The notes beneath the pieces are model-generated. The model ran no database searches, was not told where the DNA came from, and saw only the letters and a program-made list of their open reading frames with translations. A DNA stretch of 51,644 nt, taken from the NCBI GenBank assembly GCA_041651175.1, contig JBAZJT010000016.1, positions 1 through 51,644 of the forward strand. The letters are read 5' to 3'. Source of the DNA: Elusimicrobiales bacterium (GTDB taxonomy: Bacteria > Elusimicrobiota > Elusimicrobia > Elusimicrobiales > Elusimicrobiaceae). This document shows positions 26,021 through 34,118 of the stretch, piece after piece; the stretch's first letter is position 1; every line of letters begins with the position of its first letter. The position numbers and the translations under genes are program-made.

Positions 26021-27753
26021 AACAGACCATAGCAAGACTGCTGCCGTATCTGCGTCCGCACCGCAGGCGGCTTATGCAGGCTTCGCTTGCCATGACGGCC
26101 ACCGCCGCCATCAACGGCGGCGCCAGCCTGCTGCTAAAGCCCGTGGTGGACGGGTTTTCCAGCTTCAGGGATCAGAAGCAGTTGTTTGTCATCGTAATCC
26201 TGCTGCCGGCCATTTTCCTGCTAAAGCTGCTTTTCCAGTATACCCAGGGCTATCTGATGAGCTTCATCTCCCAGAAAATAGTGCAGCAGATACGGGAGGA
26301 TTTGTTCCGGCATCTGCACAAGCTGTCGGTGGAATTCTACTGGCGCAAACGCTCCGCCGAGGTAATGACCCGCGTTACCAGCGACCTGACCAATCTCCAG
26401 TCCGCGCTGCAGTTTCTGCCGCTGTACTCGGTGCGGGACACTTTCACGGTGATGGCGGTGTTTGCGGTGCTGCTCTATATCAACTGGCGTTTCACGCTGA
26501 TAGCGCTGCTGGTGGGCCCGCTGGCCGGCGTGGTAATTGGAGTGCTGGGCAGGAAAATGCGCCAGTCCTCCGGGCGCAGCCAGGCCATCATAGGCCAGAT
26601 TTACCATCGCTTCAGCGAAAGCCTGGAGGGAATGACCATAGTCAAGGCCTTCAACTACGAGGAAGGCGCGATAGCCAAATTCTGCCAGCAGAACGACGCG
26701 CTTTTCGCGCAGATAATGCGCTATCTGCGCGCCACGGCGCTGTCGGGGCCGCTGCTGGAATTCCTGGGCAGCCTGGTGATAGCGCTGCTGATATGGGTGG
26801 GCGGGCGGGAAATCCTGGCGCACCGCATGACCGCCGGGGATTTCGCGGTTTTCCTGGGCGCGTTTTTCATGGCCTACGGCCCGCTCAAAAATCTGGCGCA
26901 GGCCAATTCCACCTTCCAGCTCGGATACGTTTCCTGGAGCAGGATATTGCAATTGCTGGACGAGAAGCCGCATGTGGCGGAGCCGGAAAACCCCGTTCCC
27001 GTTGACAGGCTGGAGGGCGACATCGTTTTTGAAAACGTCTCCTACGGCTATCCGAACGGCGCGCCGGTCATAAAGCGGCTCAACCTGCATATAAAGCCCG
27101 GGCAGGCGGTGGCGTTTGTGGGGGCCAGCGGCTCCGGCAAGACCACGCTCATCAATCTGCTGCTGCGGCTTTTTGATCCGGCGGAGGGCCGCATTCTCTA
27201 CGACGGCAAGGATTTGCGGGCCGTGGATTTGCGCGGGCTGCGCTCGCATATCGGCCTTGTGAGCCAGAACACCATACTTTTTGACGATACCGTCTCCGCC
27301 AACGTGGCGCTGGGCGACGGCGCCGCCGCCGAAAGCGACATCATTGCCGCCTGCGAGGCCGCCGACGCGCATGAATTTATCGCAAAAATGCCCTGCGGCT
27401 ACAAAACCATGCTGGGCGAGCGCGGCGTCAAGCTCTCCGGCGGGCAGAGGCAGCGCCTGGCCATAGCGCGCGCGCTGCTTAAAAAGCCCTCCGTCCTGCT
27501 GCTGGACGAGGCCACCAGCAACCTGGACACCGAAAGCGAAAAATCCGTCCAGACCGCGCTGGAGCGCATAATGAAGCAACGCACCGTAATCATGGTGGCG
27601 CACCGGCTTTCCACTATAGCCGGGGCGGACAAAATCTGCGTCCTCCACCGCGGCGAAATAGCCGAAACCGGCACGCACGACGAGCTGCTTGCCAAATGCG
27701 GCATTTACGCCCGGCTCTGCGAAATACAGAAAATGGCCCCCGCCGCCGAATAA
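26017..27753 (+). CDS. msbA: MsbA-type lipid A exporter (ABC permease-ATPase)
   Basis: A 578-residue half-transporter. Six membrane helices occupy about residues 20-310, and the ATPase domain follows with Walker A GASGSGKTT, Q-loop SQNTIL, signature LSGGQRQRLAIARAL, Walker B VLLLDEATSNLD and the switch His in AHRLST. MsbA flips core-lipid A across the inner membrane. Co-translation with lpxB supports this over a drug-export role. Confidence 0.88.
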   Translation: MKQTIARLLPYLRPHRRRLMQASLAMTATAAINGGASLLLKPVVDGFSSFRDQKQLFVIVILLPAIFLLKLLFQYTQGYLMSFISQKIVQQIREDLFRHLHKLSVEFYWRKRSAEVMTRVTSDLTNLQSALQFLPLYSVRDTFTVMAVFAVLLYINWRFTLIALLVGPLAGVVIGVLGRKMRQSSGRSQAIIGQIYHRFSESLEGMTIVKAFNYEEGAIAKFCQQNDALFAQIMRYLRATALSGPLLEFLGSLVIALLIWVGGREILAHRMTAGDFAVFLGAFFMAYGPLKNLAQANSTFQLGYVSWSRILQLLDEKPHVAEPENPVPVDRLEGDIVFENVSYGYPNGAPVIKRLNLHIKPGQAVAFVGASGSGKTTLINLLLRLFDPAEGRILYDGKDLRAVDLRGLRSHIGLVSQNTILFDDTVSANVALGDGAAAESDIIAACEAADAHEFIAKMPCGYKTMLGERGVKLSGGQRQRLAIARALLKKPSVLLLDEATSNLDTESEKSVQTALERIMKQRTVIMVAHRLSTIAGADKICVLHRGEIAETGTHDELLAKCGIYARLCEIQKMAPAAE

Positions 27754-27789
27754 CATTCCGCCGCTCATAGACGTTCCTGCCCGCCGTCC

Positions 27790-27816
27790 TTGACAGGCCG
27801 GACGGGCTATGATACA
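27790..27816 (+). promoter_or_regulatory. Possible promoter of the exported lipase gene
   Basis: A perfect TTGACA (27790-27795) is followed by TATGAT at 12-nt spacing or GATACA at 15-nt spacing. Neither spacing is ideal. The TTGACA also sits in the loop of a CCGTCC/GGACGG hairpin that may end the msbA message. Confidence 0.3.
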
Positions 27817-27820
27817 CCTT

Positions 27821-27902
27821 AACCTGGGTAAAACATGGCGGCACCCCGGCTGAAAAGCTGCATCGCATATCCCGGGTCCTGCCGCTGTACAGCCGATTGG
27901 AG
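27821..27902 (+). promoter_or_regulatory. Structured 5' leader of the lipase gene, possible riboswitch
   Basis: GCGGCA (27838-27843) pairs with TGCCGC (27880-27885) around a CCGG/CCGGG inner helix. Alternatively CGGCTG (27847-27852) pairs with CAGCCG (27890-27895), which uses some of the same bases and ends just before the GGAGG ribosome-binding site. A GAAA run and an end reading CCGATTGG recall the c-di-GMP-I (GEMM) aptamer, but its GACGCAAAGCC core is not clearly present. I call it a structured leader, not a named riboswitch. Confidence 0.3.
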
Positions 27903-27910
27903 GAATTCAA

Positions 27911-28993
27911 ATGCGCGGAAAGAGGTTTGGTGCTGTGTGCGCCGCCGCGGCGGTATTGCTGGCAGCCTGCGGAGCGGCGTCCGTATGGGCGTTTCCGAAA
28001 GACTTCCCCGAGCTGAAGGGAACCGGCGGGCAAACCGCAGGTAAAATCCTGACCGGTTTCGGCGGCGACGAGAAGCTGGACAAGGCCGGCAACCGCGCCG
28101 GCCTCAAGCATGTGCCGGTGATATTGCTGCACGGCAACTCCGGCAGCGCCACGCATGCCCAGTGGGGCATGGTCCCGATACGCGACATGCTGTTCAAGGC
28201 GGGCTACAACACTTCTGAAGTGTGGGCCGTTTCCTACGAAGGCGACAACCCGTATGTGGAGCTTATGGGCGTCCACAAAACGCATATAGAGGATGTGCGC
28301 GCGTTCATAAACGCCGTGCGCGATTATCTGGGAGTGAAAAAAGTGGATGTGGTCGCCCACTCGCTGGGCACGACCATGACGCTGGCGTATATGGCCGGCT
28401 ATGACAGTTCCGGCAAATTCAACCCGCAGAAGCGGGGCTACGGCAATATTTCCACCTTCGTTTCGCTGGCGGGGGCCAACAACGGGCTTGGCCAATATTC
28501 CGTGGACGAGTTCAAGACCGGCGGCGATTTCGTCAAAGGCATAAGCGCCGCCGACGGCGTTGCCGACCAGACACCTTACGGCTCCGCCGACGAAGGCAAA
28601 CAGACGCAGGGCTACAGACAGGTTACTTCGCTGGACAACGGGCAGATAACGTATGCGGCGCTGTGGGCGGCGGGCGATTTTGTGGACGCGCAACTGCGCG
28701 ACACCGGCTCGCTGAAAGGGGCGGATATCAACAAAAGCTTTGACCTCGGCTCCAACACCAACGGCCACGAAAAGATAATGAAAGACCAGGCCGTTTTCAA
28801 CACATTCCTTCCCTACCTGAACCGCGGCAAAGCCGCCGGCGACGACAGGGAGAAAGCCGCCTCGCGCGAAATGAAGGCCGAAAAGGCCAGCGCCGCCTCC
28901 GCAAGGGGATTTGAGGAAAAAGCCGCCTCCATCAATCCCGCCCGCGTCATGAACTGGGACGGCCCCGCCACGCGCGACATCAAGCCGCGCTGA
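27911..28993 (+). CDS. Exported lipase/PHB-depolymerase-like alpha/beta hydrolase
   Basis: A 360-residue exported hydrolase. The N-terminus is a signal peptide with a possible lipobox (LLAAC at residue 20), so it may be a lipoprotein; cleavage after SVWA is the alternative. The oxyanion loop is VILLHGNSGSATHAQW and the nucleophile elbow VVAHSLGTTM (AHSLG). The pattern LLHGN...AGYN...VWAVSY...AHSLG recalls lipase-class-2 and PhaZ7-type esterases. The last 60 residues are charged and Ala/Lys-rich. It would hydrolyse esters outside the cytoplasm; the substrate is unknown. GGAGGA lies 6-7 nt before the ATG and a strong terminator follows. Confidence 0.78.
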   Translation: MRGKRFGAVCAAAAVLLAACGAASVWAFPKDFPELKGTGGQTAGKILTGFGGDEKLDKAGNRAGLKHVPVILLHGNSGSATHAQWGMVPIRDMLFKAGYNTSEVWAVSYEGDNPYVELMGVHKTHIEDVRAFINAVRDYLGVKKVDVVAHSLGTTMTLAYMAGYDSSGKFNPQKRGYGNISTFVSLAGANNGLGQYSVDEFKTGGDFVKGISAADGVADQTPYGSADEGKQTQGYRQVTSLDNGQITYAALWAAGDFVDAQLRDTGSLKGADINKSFDLGSNTNGHEKIMKDQAVFNTFLPYLNRGKAAGDDREKAASREMKAEKASAASARGFEEKAASINPARVMNWDGPATRDIKPR

Positions 28994-29047
28994 CCCACTC
29001 CGCAGCCGGACAGCGAAAAACGGGCCGGCAATCCCGGCTCCAAACCC

Positions 29048-29077
29048 AAAGCCCCGCGCAAGCGCGGGGCTTTGTTT
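29048..29077 (+). terminator. Intrinsic terminator between convergent genes
   Basis: AAAGCCCCGCGC (29048-29059) pairs perfectly with GCGCGGGGCTTT (29062-29073) across a 2-nt loop, followed by GTTT. It ends the lipase gene, and its A-run lets it also work on the minus strand for the GGDEF gene. Confidence 0.88.
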
Positions 29078-29089
29078 CATCCGGAAAAT

Positions 29090-30619
29090 CTATTTCGCGG
29101 GAGGCTTGTGGTTTTTTGCGCCAAAGACTTCACCGTAGAACGCTATGCGGCCCCTGCCGTGGGTTTTGCTCCAGTACAGCGCCTCGTCGGCGCGGGCCAG
29201 AAGCTCGTCGGCAGTGCGCGCGTCGCCCGGATAGGCGGCTATGCCCTGGCTGACGCTTATTTTCAGCGGCTCGGTCTTTGAAAAAGGCGCGGGTATTTTT
29301 ATATCGCCTATCTCGCGCGAGAGGCGGGCGGCTATGGCACTGGCTTCCTCCGCCTTGGACTGGGGCAGCAGCACCAGAATCTCGTCGCCGCCGTAGCGGC
29401 AGGGAAAGTCTATTTTGCGCAGGTTGGAAAGTATCACGCGGCCTATTTCGCGCAGCGCGACGTCGCCGGCCTGATGGCCGTAGGAATCGTTTATCTCCTT
29501 GAAGAAATCCACGTCCATCCAGATAAGCGCGAGCGGCTGGTTGAAACGCTCGGCGCGGTACATTTCCTCGTGGAAACGCTCGGTGAAATAGCGGCGCACG
29601 GGGAGCTTGGTCAGTTCGTCGTACTGGGAAAGCTCCTGCACCCGGTCAAAAAGGACCGCGTTGTCCACCGCAAGGGCTATCTGCCCGGCGAAAGAGCTTA
29701 AGGAAAGCATGTCTTCCTGCATAATCGGCTGCTGGGAAAGCAGGTTGTCAACTATAAGCAGCCCCTCGCTTTTGCCCTGCACGGTAAGCGGCAGGTATAC
29801 CACGGAATCGCGGTATTTGTCGGCCACGGTGTCGCCGGAGACGCTGCCCAGCACTATGTCGGCAAAGCGGTGTACTCCGGGCTGGAGCGGTATCTGCTCG
29901 TGCGCGAGGCTGCGCACCTGCCCGCGCGCGTCGGCGCTCAGTTCGCCCTTAAGCTTGCGCTCGGCCTGGTTGACCAGATACAGCCGCACCCGGTCAAAAC
30001 CGAAGTATTTCTGTATGCCCTGCAAAATCAGCCGCATGCCGTCTTCCATGCGCAGCGAGGAGGCAAAAACCGCGGTCAGCTCGTTGAGCGCGCTGGCGCG
30101 GCCAAGCTGCTCGCGCGTGAACTGGTCCAGCTCTATATGAGCGAGATTCTGCTCCAGCTCGTCGGCCAGGCCGCGGGCAAGCTCGCGCTCGCGCTCGGTA
30201 AAAGGACGGGATTTGGACAGGCGCTCCATCCGCAGCGCGCCAAGCCGCGCGGTATCGGCCAGGGGCTGCCTTCCGGCGGGGGAGCGCCCCGCCCCCGGCC
30301 AGCGCAACGGTATGTATATGGCCGGATAGTCCAACTGCGCCGAATCGCATATAACACCGCTTTCCAGCGCGGCCCGTAGCGGGGAGTCGGAGGCCGCCGC
30401 TATATCCTCCTCCAGGTCCATGGCGTCGCTGCCGCTCCACACCAACCGCAAAGACAGCAGCGACTCCTCCGGCTCCCAGGAGAAAAAGCAGGCCTGGTCC
30501 AGCTTGAGGTTGACCGCCATAAGCTCCAGCGCGCGCGCCAGCATCTGGCGCGAGTCCGCAAATGGCCGGTTAAGCTCCTTGTGGTACTTGTAAAGCACTT
30601 CGGTCGGATGCGTGGTCAT
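29090..30619 (-). CDS. GAF-GGDEF diguanylate cyclase
   Basis: A 509-residue cytoplasmic c-di-GMP synthase with no membrane helix. Two GAF-like sensor regions (about 20-165 and 185-330) precede a GGDEF domain whose active loop reads RYGGDEILVLLP, a catalytically acceptable GGDEI variant. The inhibitory I-site RKID lies exactly five residues before it, so product feedback is expected. The start overlaps the solute-binding-protein gene by ATGA, so the cyclase is made together with a probable cytoplasmic ligand sensor. Confidence 0.9.
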   Translation of the reverse strand: MTTHPTEVLYKYHKELNRPFADSRQMLARALELMAVNLKLDQACFFSWEPEESLLSLRLVWSGSDAMDLEEDIAAASDSPLRAALESGVICDSAQLDYPAIYIPLRWPGAGRSPAGRQPLADTARLGALRMERLSKSRPFTERERELARGLADELEQNLAHIELDQFTREQLGRASALNELTAVFASSLRMEDGMRLILQGIQKYFGFDRVRLYLVNQAERKLKGELSADARGQVRSLAHEQIPLQPGVHRFADIVLGSVSGDTVADKYRDSVVYLPLTVQGKSEGLLIVDNLLSQQPIMQEDMLSLSSFAGQIALAVDNAVLFDRVQELSQYDELTKLPVRRYFTERFHEEMYRAERFNQPLALIWMDVDFFKEINDSYGHQAGDVALREIGRVILSNLRKIDFPCRYGGDEILVLLPQSKAEEASAIAARLSREIGDIKIPAPFSKTEPLKISVSQGIAAYPGDARTADELLARADEALYWSKTHGRGRIAFYGEVFGAKNHKPPAK

Positions 30620-31818
30620 TCGCCGTAAAGCGAAAGCAGGTAATCCATCTCCACCTGGACTTTCACCATCTCCTGAAGCAGCATTCCCGATGAGTACGAG
30701 CCGCGCGCCACCGCTATGGCTATGCGCGAAAGCGCCGAATCCAGAATCTCCACATATGTCCCGCAGACGGTAACATTTGGCAGCGCGCGCGCCCCGGCCA
30801 CGATTTCGGAATAGGTGCGCATCCTCTCATGCGAAGAGAAAATAAACTGCTCAAACTCCGCCGCGGCGGGCTGGAAGGCGTGTATCATGCGGCAGTACAT
30901 CGCCTGCTGCGCCGGGCGGACCAGCCATTTAAGCAGCTCCGCCGCCTCGCTGCGGTTTTTGGCGTTTTTGACCAGCGCGAGATTATAGCTGGAAAGCAGA
31001 CTGTGCGCGCCGTAGAGGCCGCCGGGCAGCGGGACGGTCTTGACCTCAAACTCGTCGTTTTCCGGCAGCAGCGACTGCGAAAGCCGGCGCGACACCGTCA
31101 TGCTGGCGCGGCCCTCCAGCATGGTGCCAAGCGAGCCGCGCTCGCGCAGCAGCGGCATATGGCCGCCGGAAAGCAACTGCAGATAATCCTCCATCCCGCG
31201 CAGCGCCTCCTCGCGGTGGACCACGGCGCGGGTGCATTCGGTGTTGAAAATATCTCCGCCGCGGCTCCAGATGGACGGCAGCAAATCCCGCAGGTTGACC
31301 GAGCCGCGCAAATTGGAGTTTTCCATCGGGAAATAATTGCCGCCGCCGAACTTTCTGGCCAGCTCGCGGCAGATGCGCACCACATCGTCCCATTCCCGGA
31401 ACGCGGCGGAGCCGTTGCCGCACACCGCGCGCATATGGTCGGTCCTGTAATGCAGGGCTGTTACATCCATCCACCAGGGAACGCTGTATATGTCGGACGA
31501 GCCGGGCAGCAGGCAGTGCGGGCGCAGCGGTTCTATCCATTCGTCCAGGCAGGACTTGGGGGTGAATTCCGGCAGCGGGTCTATAATGCCCAGCCGCGCA
31601 AACAGCGCGGTCCAGTAATGCGGTATCTGGACGATATCCCCCGTCTCCGCGCGGCGGGGCTGGCGCTGGAACTCAAAAAGCCTGCGCCACAGCGCGTCGC
31701 GCGTTAAAACGGCAAGCTCCACCCGTATATCGGGATGCTCGCGCTCGAATTCGGACAGCAGCGATTTCAGATGCGAAACCGTCTGCAAACCGGAATTAGG
31801 CAGAACCCAGAATATCAT
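30616..31818 (-). CDS. Family 1 solute-binding-protein fold lacking a signal peptide
   Basis: A 400-residue protein with the layout of an extracellular sugar-type solute-binding protein: a first strand at the very N-terminus (MIFWVLPNSG), FEREHPDIRVEL, DIVQIPHYW, YSVPWWMDVTALHYR, an LRGSVNL segment, and a C-terminal lobe with ELLKWLVRP. It starts directly with the first beta strand, so no signal peptide or lipobox exists, and no ABC permease is nearby. ATGA overlaps link it to tsaD upstream and the GGDEF cyclase downstream. The likely role is an intracellular ligand sensor for the cyclase (inference). An upstream start would run into tsaD. Confidence 0.75.
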   Translation of the reverse strand: MIFWVLPNSGLQTVSHLKSLLSEFEREHPDIRVELAVLTRDALWRRLFEFQRQPRRAETGDIVQIPHYWTALFARLGIIDPLPEFTPKSCLDEWIEPLRPHCLLPGSSDIYSVPWWMDVTALHYRTDHMRAVCGNGSAAFREWDDVVRICRELARKFGGGNYFPMENSNLRGSVNLRDLLPSIWSRGGDIFNTECTRAVVHREEALRGMEDYLQLLSGGHMPLLRERGSLGTMLEGRASMTVSRRLSQSLLPENDEFEVKTVPLPGGLYGAHSLLSSYNLALVKNAKNRSEAAELLKWLVRPAQQAMYCRMIHAFQPAAAEFEQFIFSSHERMRTYSEIVAGARALPNVTVCGTYVEILDSALSRIAIAVARGSYSSGMLLQEMVKVQVEMDYLLSLYGE

Positions 31819-32831
31819 AAAATCCAGTTTTTCACTTCAAGCGCGGGGTTGATTGCCGAAACGCCGGGCCTGCAGCCCGCCCTGAGCATATGCCAGCCGC
31901 ACAATGCGGCCATCGCGCCGTTGTCGGAGCAGTATTTCCTTTCCACGAAACGGACGGTCATTCCGGCTTTTGCGGTCCCATCGGACAAATACTCCCGCAA
32001 TGCGCCGTTGGCCGCCACCCCGCCGCCGACCGCTATATGCCGCAGCTTCAAATCCCGCGCGGCATTCAATGTTTTGGCGGTTACGGTCTCTATCACCGAA
32101 TCCTGGAACGCGGCGCAGATTTCTGCGGCTTTCGCCGGCTTTCCGCCGCGCAGGTGATAGCTTACGGCGGTTTTCAATCCGCTGAACGAAAAATCGCGGC
32201 TGCCCTCCAGCATGGGGCGCGGGAACACCACTCCGCCTCTGCGCGCGCCGCGCGCGGCGGCCTCCACAGCCGGCCCGCCGGGATAATCCAGCCCCAGCAG
32301 CTTGGCCACCTTGTCAAAAGCCTCGCCGGCGGCGTCGTCGCGCGTTTTCCCCAGCCGGCGGTATCTGCCATAGCCTTTGACATGCCACAGCTCAGTATGC
32401 CCGCCGGATATTATAAGCGCCAGCAGCGGAAATTCAAGGGCCCTGACGCGCCCGCCGGCGGTGAACTCGCAGGAATAGAGATGGCCTTCAAGATGATTCA
32501 CGCCCATGACCGGAACGTTATAAAGCCCCCCGACGGTCTGCGCCGCCACGCTGCCGGACACCAGCCCGCCTGCCAGTCCCGGCCCCCTGGCGAAAGCCAC
32601 CGCGTCAACCGGCGCGCCCCGCCGGGCGGGACAGTCCTTAAGCGCCTTGGCTATTACCGGGGCGATTTTTTCGCAATGCGCGCGGCTGGCAAGTTCCGGC
32701 ACAACCCCCTTGTAGCGCCGGTGCAGCGGAACCTGCGACCACACCACATCCGAAAGCAGCCGTCCGTCCTCGTAAACCGCGGCGGCGGTCTCGTCGCAGG
32801 TGGTCTCTATGCCAAGCACCCGCAGTCTCAT
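31815..32831 (-). CDS. tsaD: tRNA N6-adenosine threonylcarbamoyltransferase TsaD
   Basis: A 338-residue Kae1/TsaD protein that transfers the threonylcarbamoyl group to A37 of ANN-decoding tRNAs with TsaB and TsaE. It shows the ATPase-fold start GIETTCDETAAAV, the metal-binding NHLEGHLYS (HxxxH), ISGGHTEL and the C-terminal GGGVAANG. It overlaps the S41 protease and the solute-binding-protein genes by ATGA. Confidence 0.95.
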   Translation of the reverse strand: MRLRVLGIETTCDETAAAVYEDGRLLSDVVWSQVPLHRRYKGVVPELASRAHCEKIAPVIAKALKDCPARRGAPVDAVAFARGPGLAGGLVSGSVAAQTVGGLYNVPVMGVNHLEGHLYSCEFTAGGRVRALEFPLLALIISGGHTELWHVKGYGRYRRLGKTRDDAAGEAFDKVAKLLGLDYPGGPAVEAAARGARRGGVVFPRPMLEGSRDFSFSGLKTAVSYHLRGGKPAKAAEICAAFQDSVIETVTAKTLNAARDLKLRHIAVGGGVAANGALREYLSDGTAKAGMTVRFVERKYCSDNGAMAALCGWHMLRAGCRPGVSAINPALEVKNWIL

Positions 32832-34108
32832 TGCTTGAGGCTTATAAAGGCTTCGCGCGCCTTGAGTATCTCCAGGGCGCGGATCAGGGCCTCGTCCTTG
32901 ACCATATCCTCTTTTTTAACCGCGGAAATAGGCTCTTTCCCCTGCGCGTAGAGCTTGTCCATCTGCTCCATAAGCCGGCGCTCCGTTTCGCGCGGGACAT
33001 CCACGGTTATATCCGGCACTATGCCGCCGGCGCCGGTTTTGGGGTCGCGGTGTATGGTTTTGCCGCTGGGGGTGTAGTATTTGGCGACAGTAAGCCTGAG
33101 GCCTGAACCGTCGGACAGCGGCAGTATGGACTGCACGCTGCCCTTGCCGAAGGTGCGCGCGCCCACTATCACCGCGCGCTTGTTGTCCTGCAGCGCGCCG
33201 GCCACAATCTCGGAAGCGGAGGCGGAGCCGCCGTTTACCAGCACCACCAGCGGCAGAGCGGAGTATTTGGCGGCGCGCCCGCAGCGGAATTCCTGATAGT
33301 TTTCGGCCTTGCGGCCCTTGGTGTAAACCACCATCCTGTTTTCGCCCATGAACAGCTTGGAGAAGTCCACCGCGCCGGCCAGCAGCCCGCCGGGGTTGTA
33401 GCGCATATCTATGACAAGCGCCTTCATCCCGTCTTTGGACATGGAATCCAGCGCCTTGGACGTAGACTGCATCATGTGGCCGGAAAATTCCGCCAGCCGC
33501 AGGTATCCTGTGCCGTTTTCCAGCATTTTGAAATCCACCGCTTCGGTTACTATTTTAGCCCGCTCCAGCGTGAACTCCTTTATCAGCGCAGGGGCGTCCG
33601 TGCTTTTGCTCTCCGGGTCGCGCGCGATGGTAAAGCGCACTTTGGTGCCGGGCGCGCCGCGCAGCTTTTTGACGGCATCGTCGGGCGACATGTCCTTGAC
33701 GCTTTCATCCTCTATTTTGACGATGCGGTCCCCAGGCATGATGCCGGCCCTGTAGGCGGGAGTGCCGGGCATGGGCGTGATGACCACCACAAAACCGTCG
33801 CGCGAGGTTATCCGTATGCCTATGCCGCCGAACTCGCCCTCCGTGTCGCCCTTGACGCGCTTGTTGACGTCGGGGTCCATAAACTGGGAGAAATCGTCCA
33901 GCTCGCGCACAATTCCGTTGGCCGCGCCGTAAAGGAGCTTTTTGCTGTCGGTTTCGTCTACGTAATTGTCCTTTACCAGCTCCAGCACCTCCACCAGCAC
34001 GCGCAACTGCTGATACGTCTGGTCCACGGCGGAATAAGCCAGCGGGAAAACGGTTCCCATAAAGAAAGCCGCCAGCACCCAAAGCATTATCCTGTTGCGT
34101 TTTGCCAT
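32828..34108 (-). CDS. ctpA: S41-family C-terminal processing protease
   Basis: A 426-residue periplasmic protease with an N-terminal signal anchor (about 7-27). A PDZ domain (about 95-180, with GGIGIRI and AGIMPGDRI) is followed by the S41 catalytic core: Ser in NGGSASASEIVAG and Lys in TFGKGSVQ. Such proteases trim periplasmic and envelope proteins, often cell-wall hydrolases, and here the gene lies 10 bp after an EnvC-like activator. GGAGGAT lies just before the start. Confidence 0.92.
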   Translation of the reverse strand: MAKRNRIMLWVLAAFFMGTVFPLAYSAVDQTYQQLRVLVEVLELVKDNYVDETDSKKLLYGAANGIVRELDDFSQFMDPDVNKRVKGDTEGEFGGIGIRITSRDGFVVVITPMPGTPAYRAGIMPGDRIVKIEDESVKDMSPDDAVKKLRGAPGTKVRFTIARDPESKSTDAPALIKEFTLERAKIVTEAVDFKMLENGTGYLRLAEFSGHMMQSTSKALDSMSKDGMKALVIDMRYNPGGLLAGAVDFSKLFMGENRMVVYTKGRKAENYQEFRCGRAAKYSALPLVVLVNGGSASASEIVAGALQDNKRAVIVGARTFGKGSVQSILPLSDGSGLRLTVAKYYTPSGKTIHRDPKTGAGGIVPDITVDVPRETERRLMEQMDKLYAQGKEPISAVKKEDMVKDEALIRALEILKAREAFISLKQ

Positions 34109-34118
34109 ATATCCTCCA

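Noticed and set aside
26221..29080. Two long minus-strand open frames opposite msbA and the lipase gene
   Set aside because: They are antisense to genes with full catalytic motifs and have low-complexity His/Gly/Arg-rich translations typical of GC-rich shadows.
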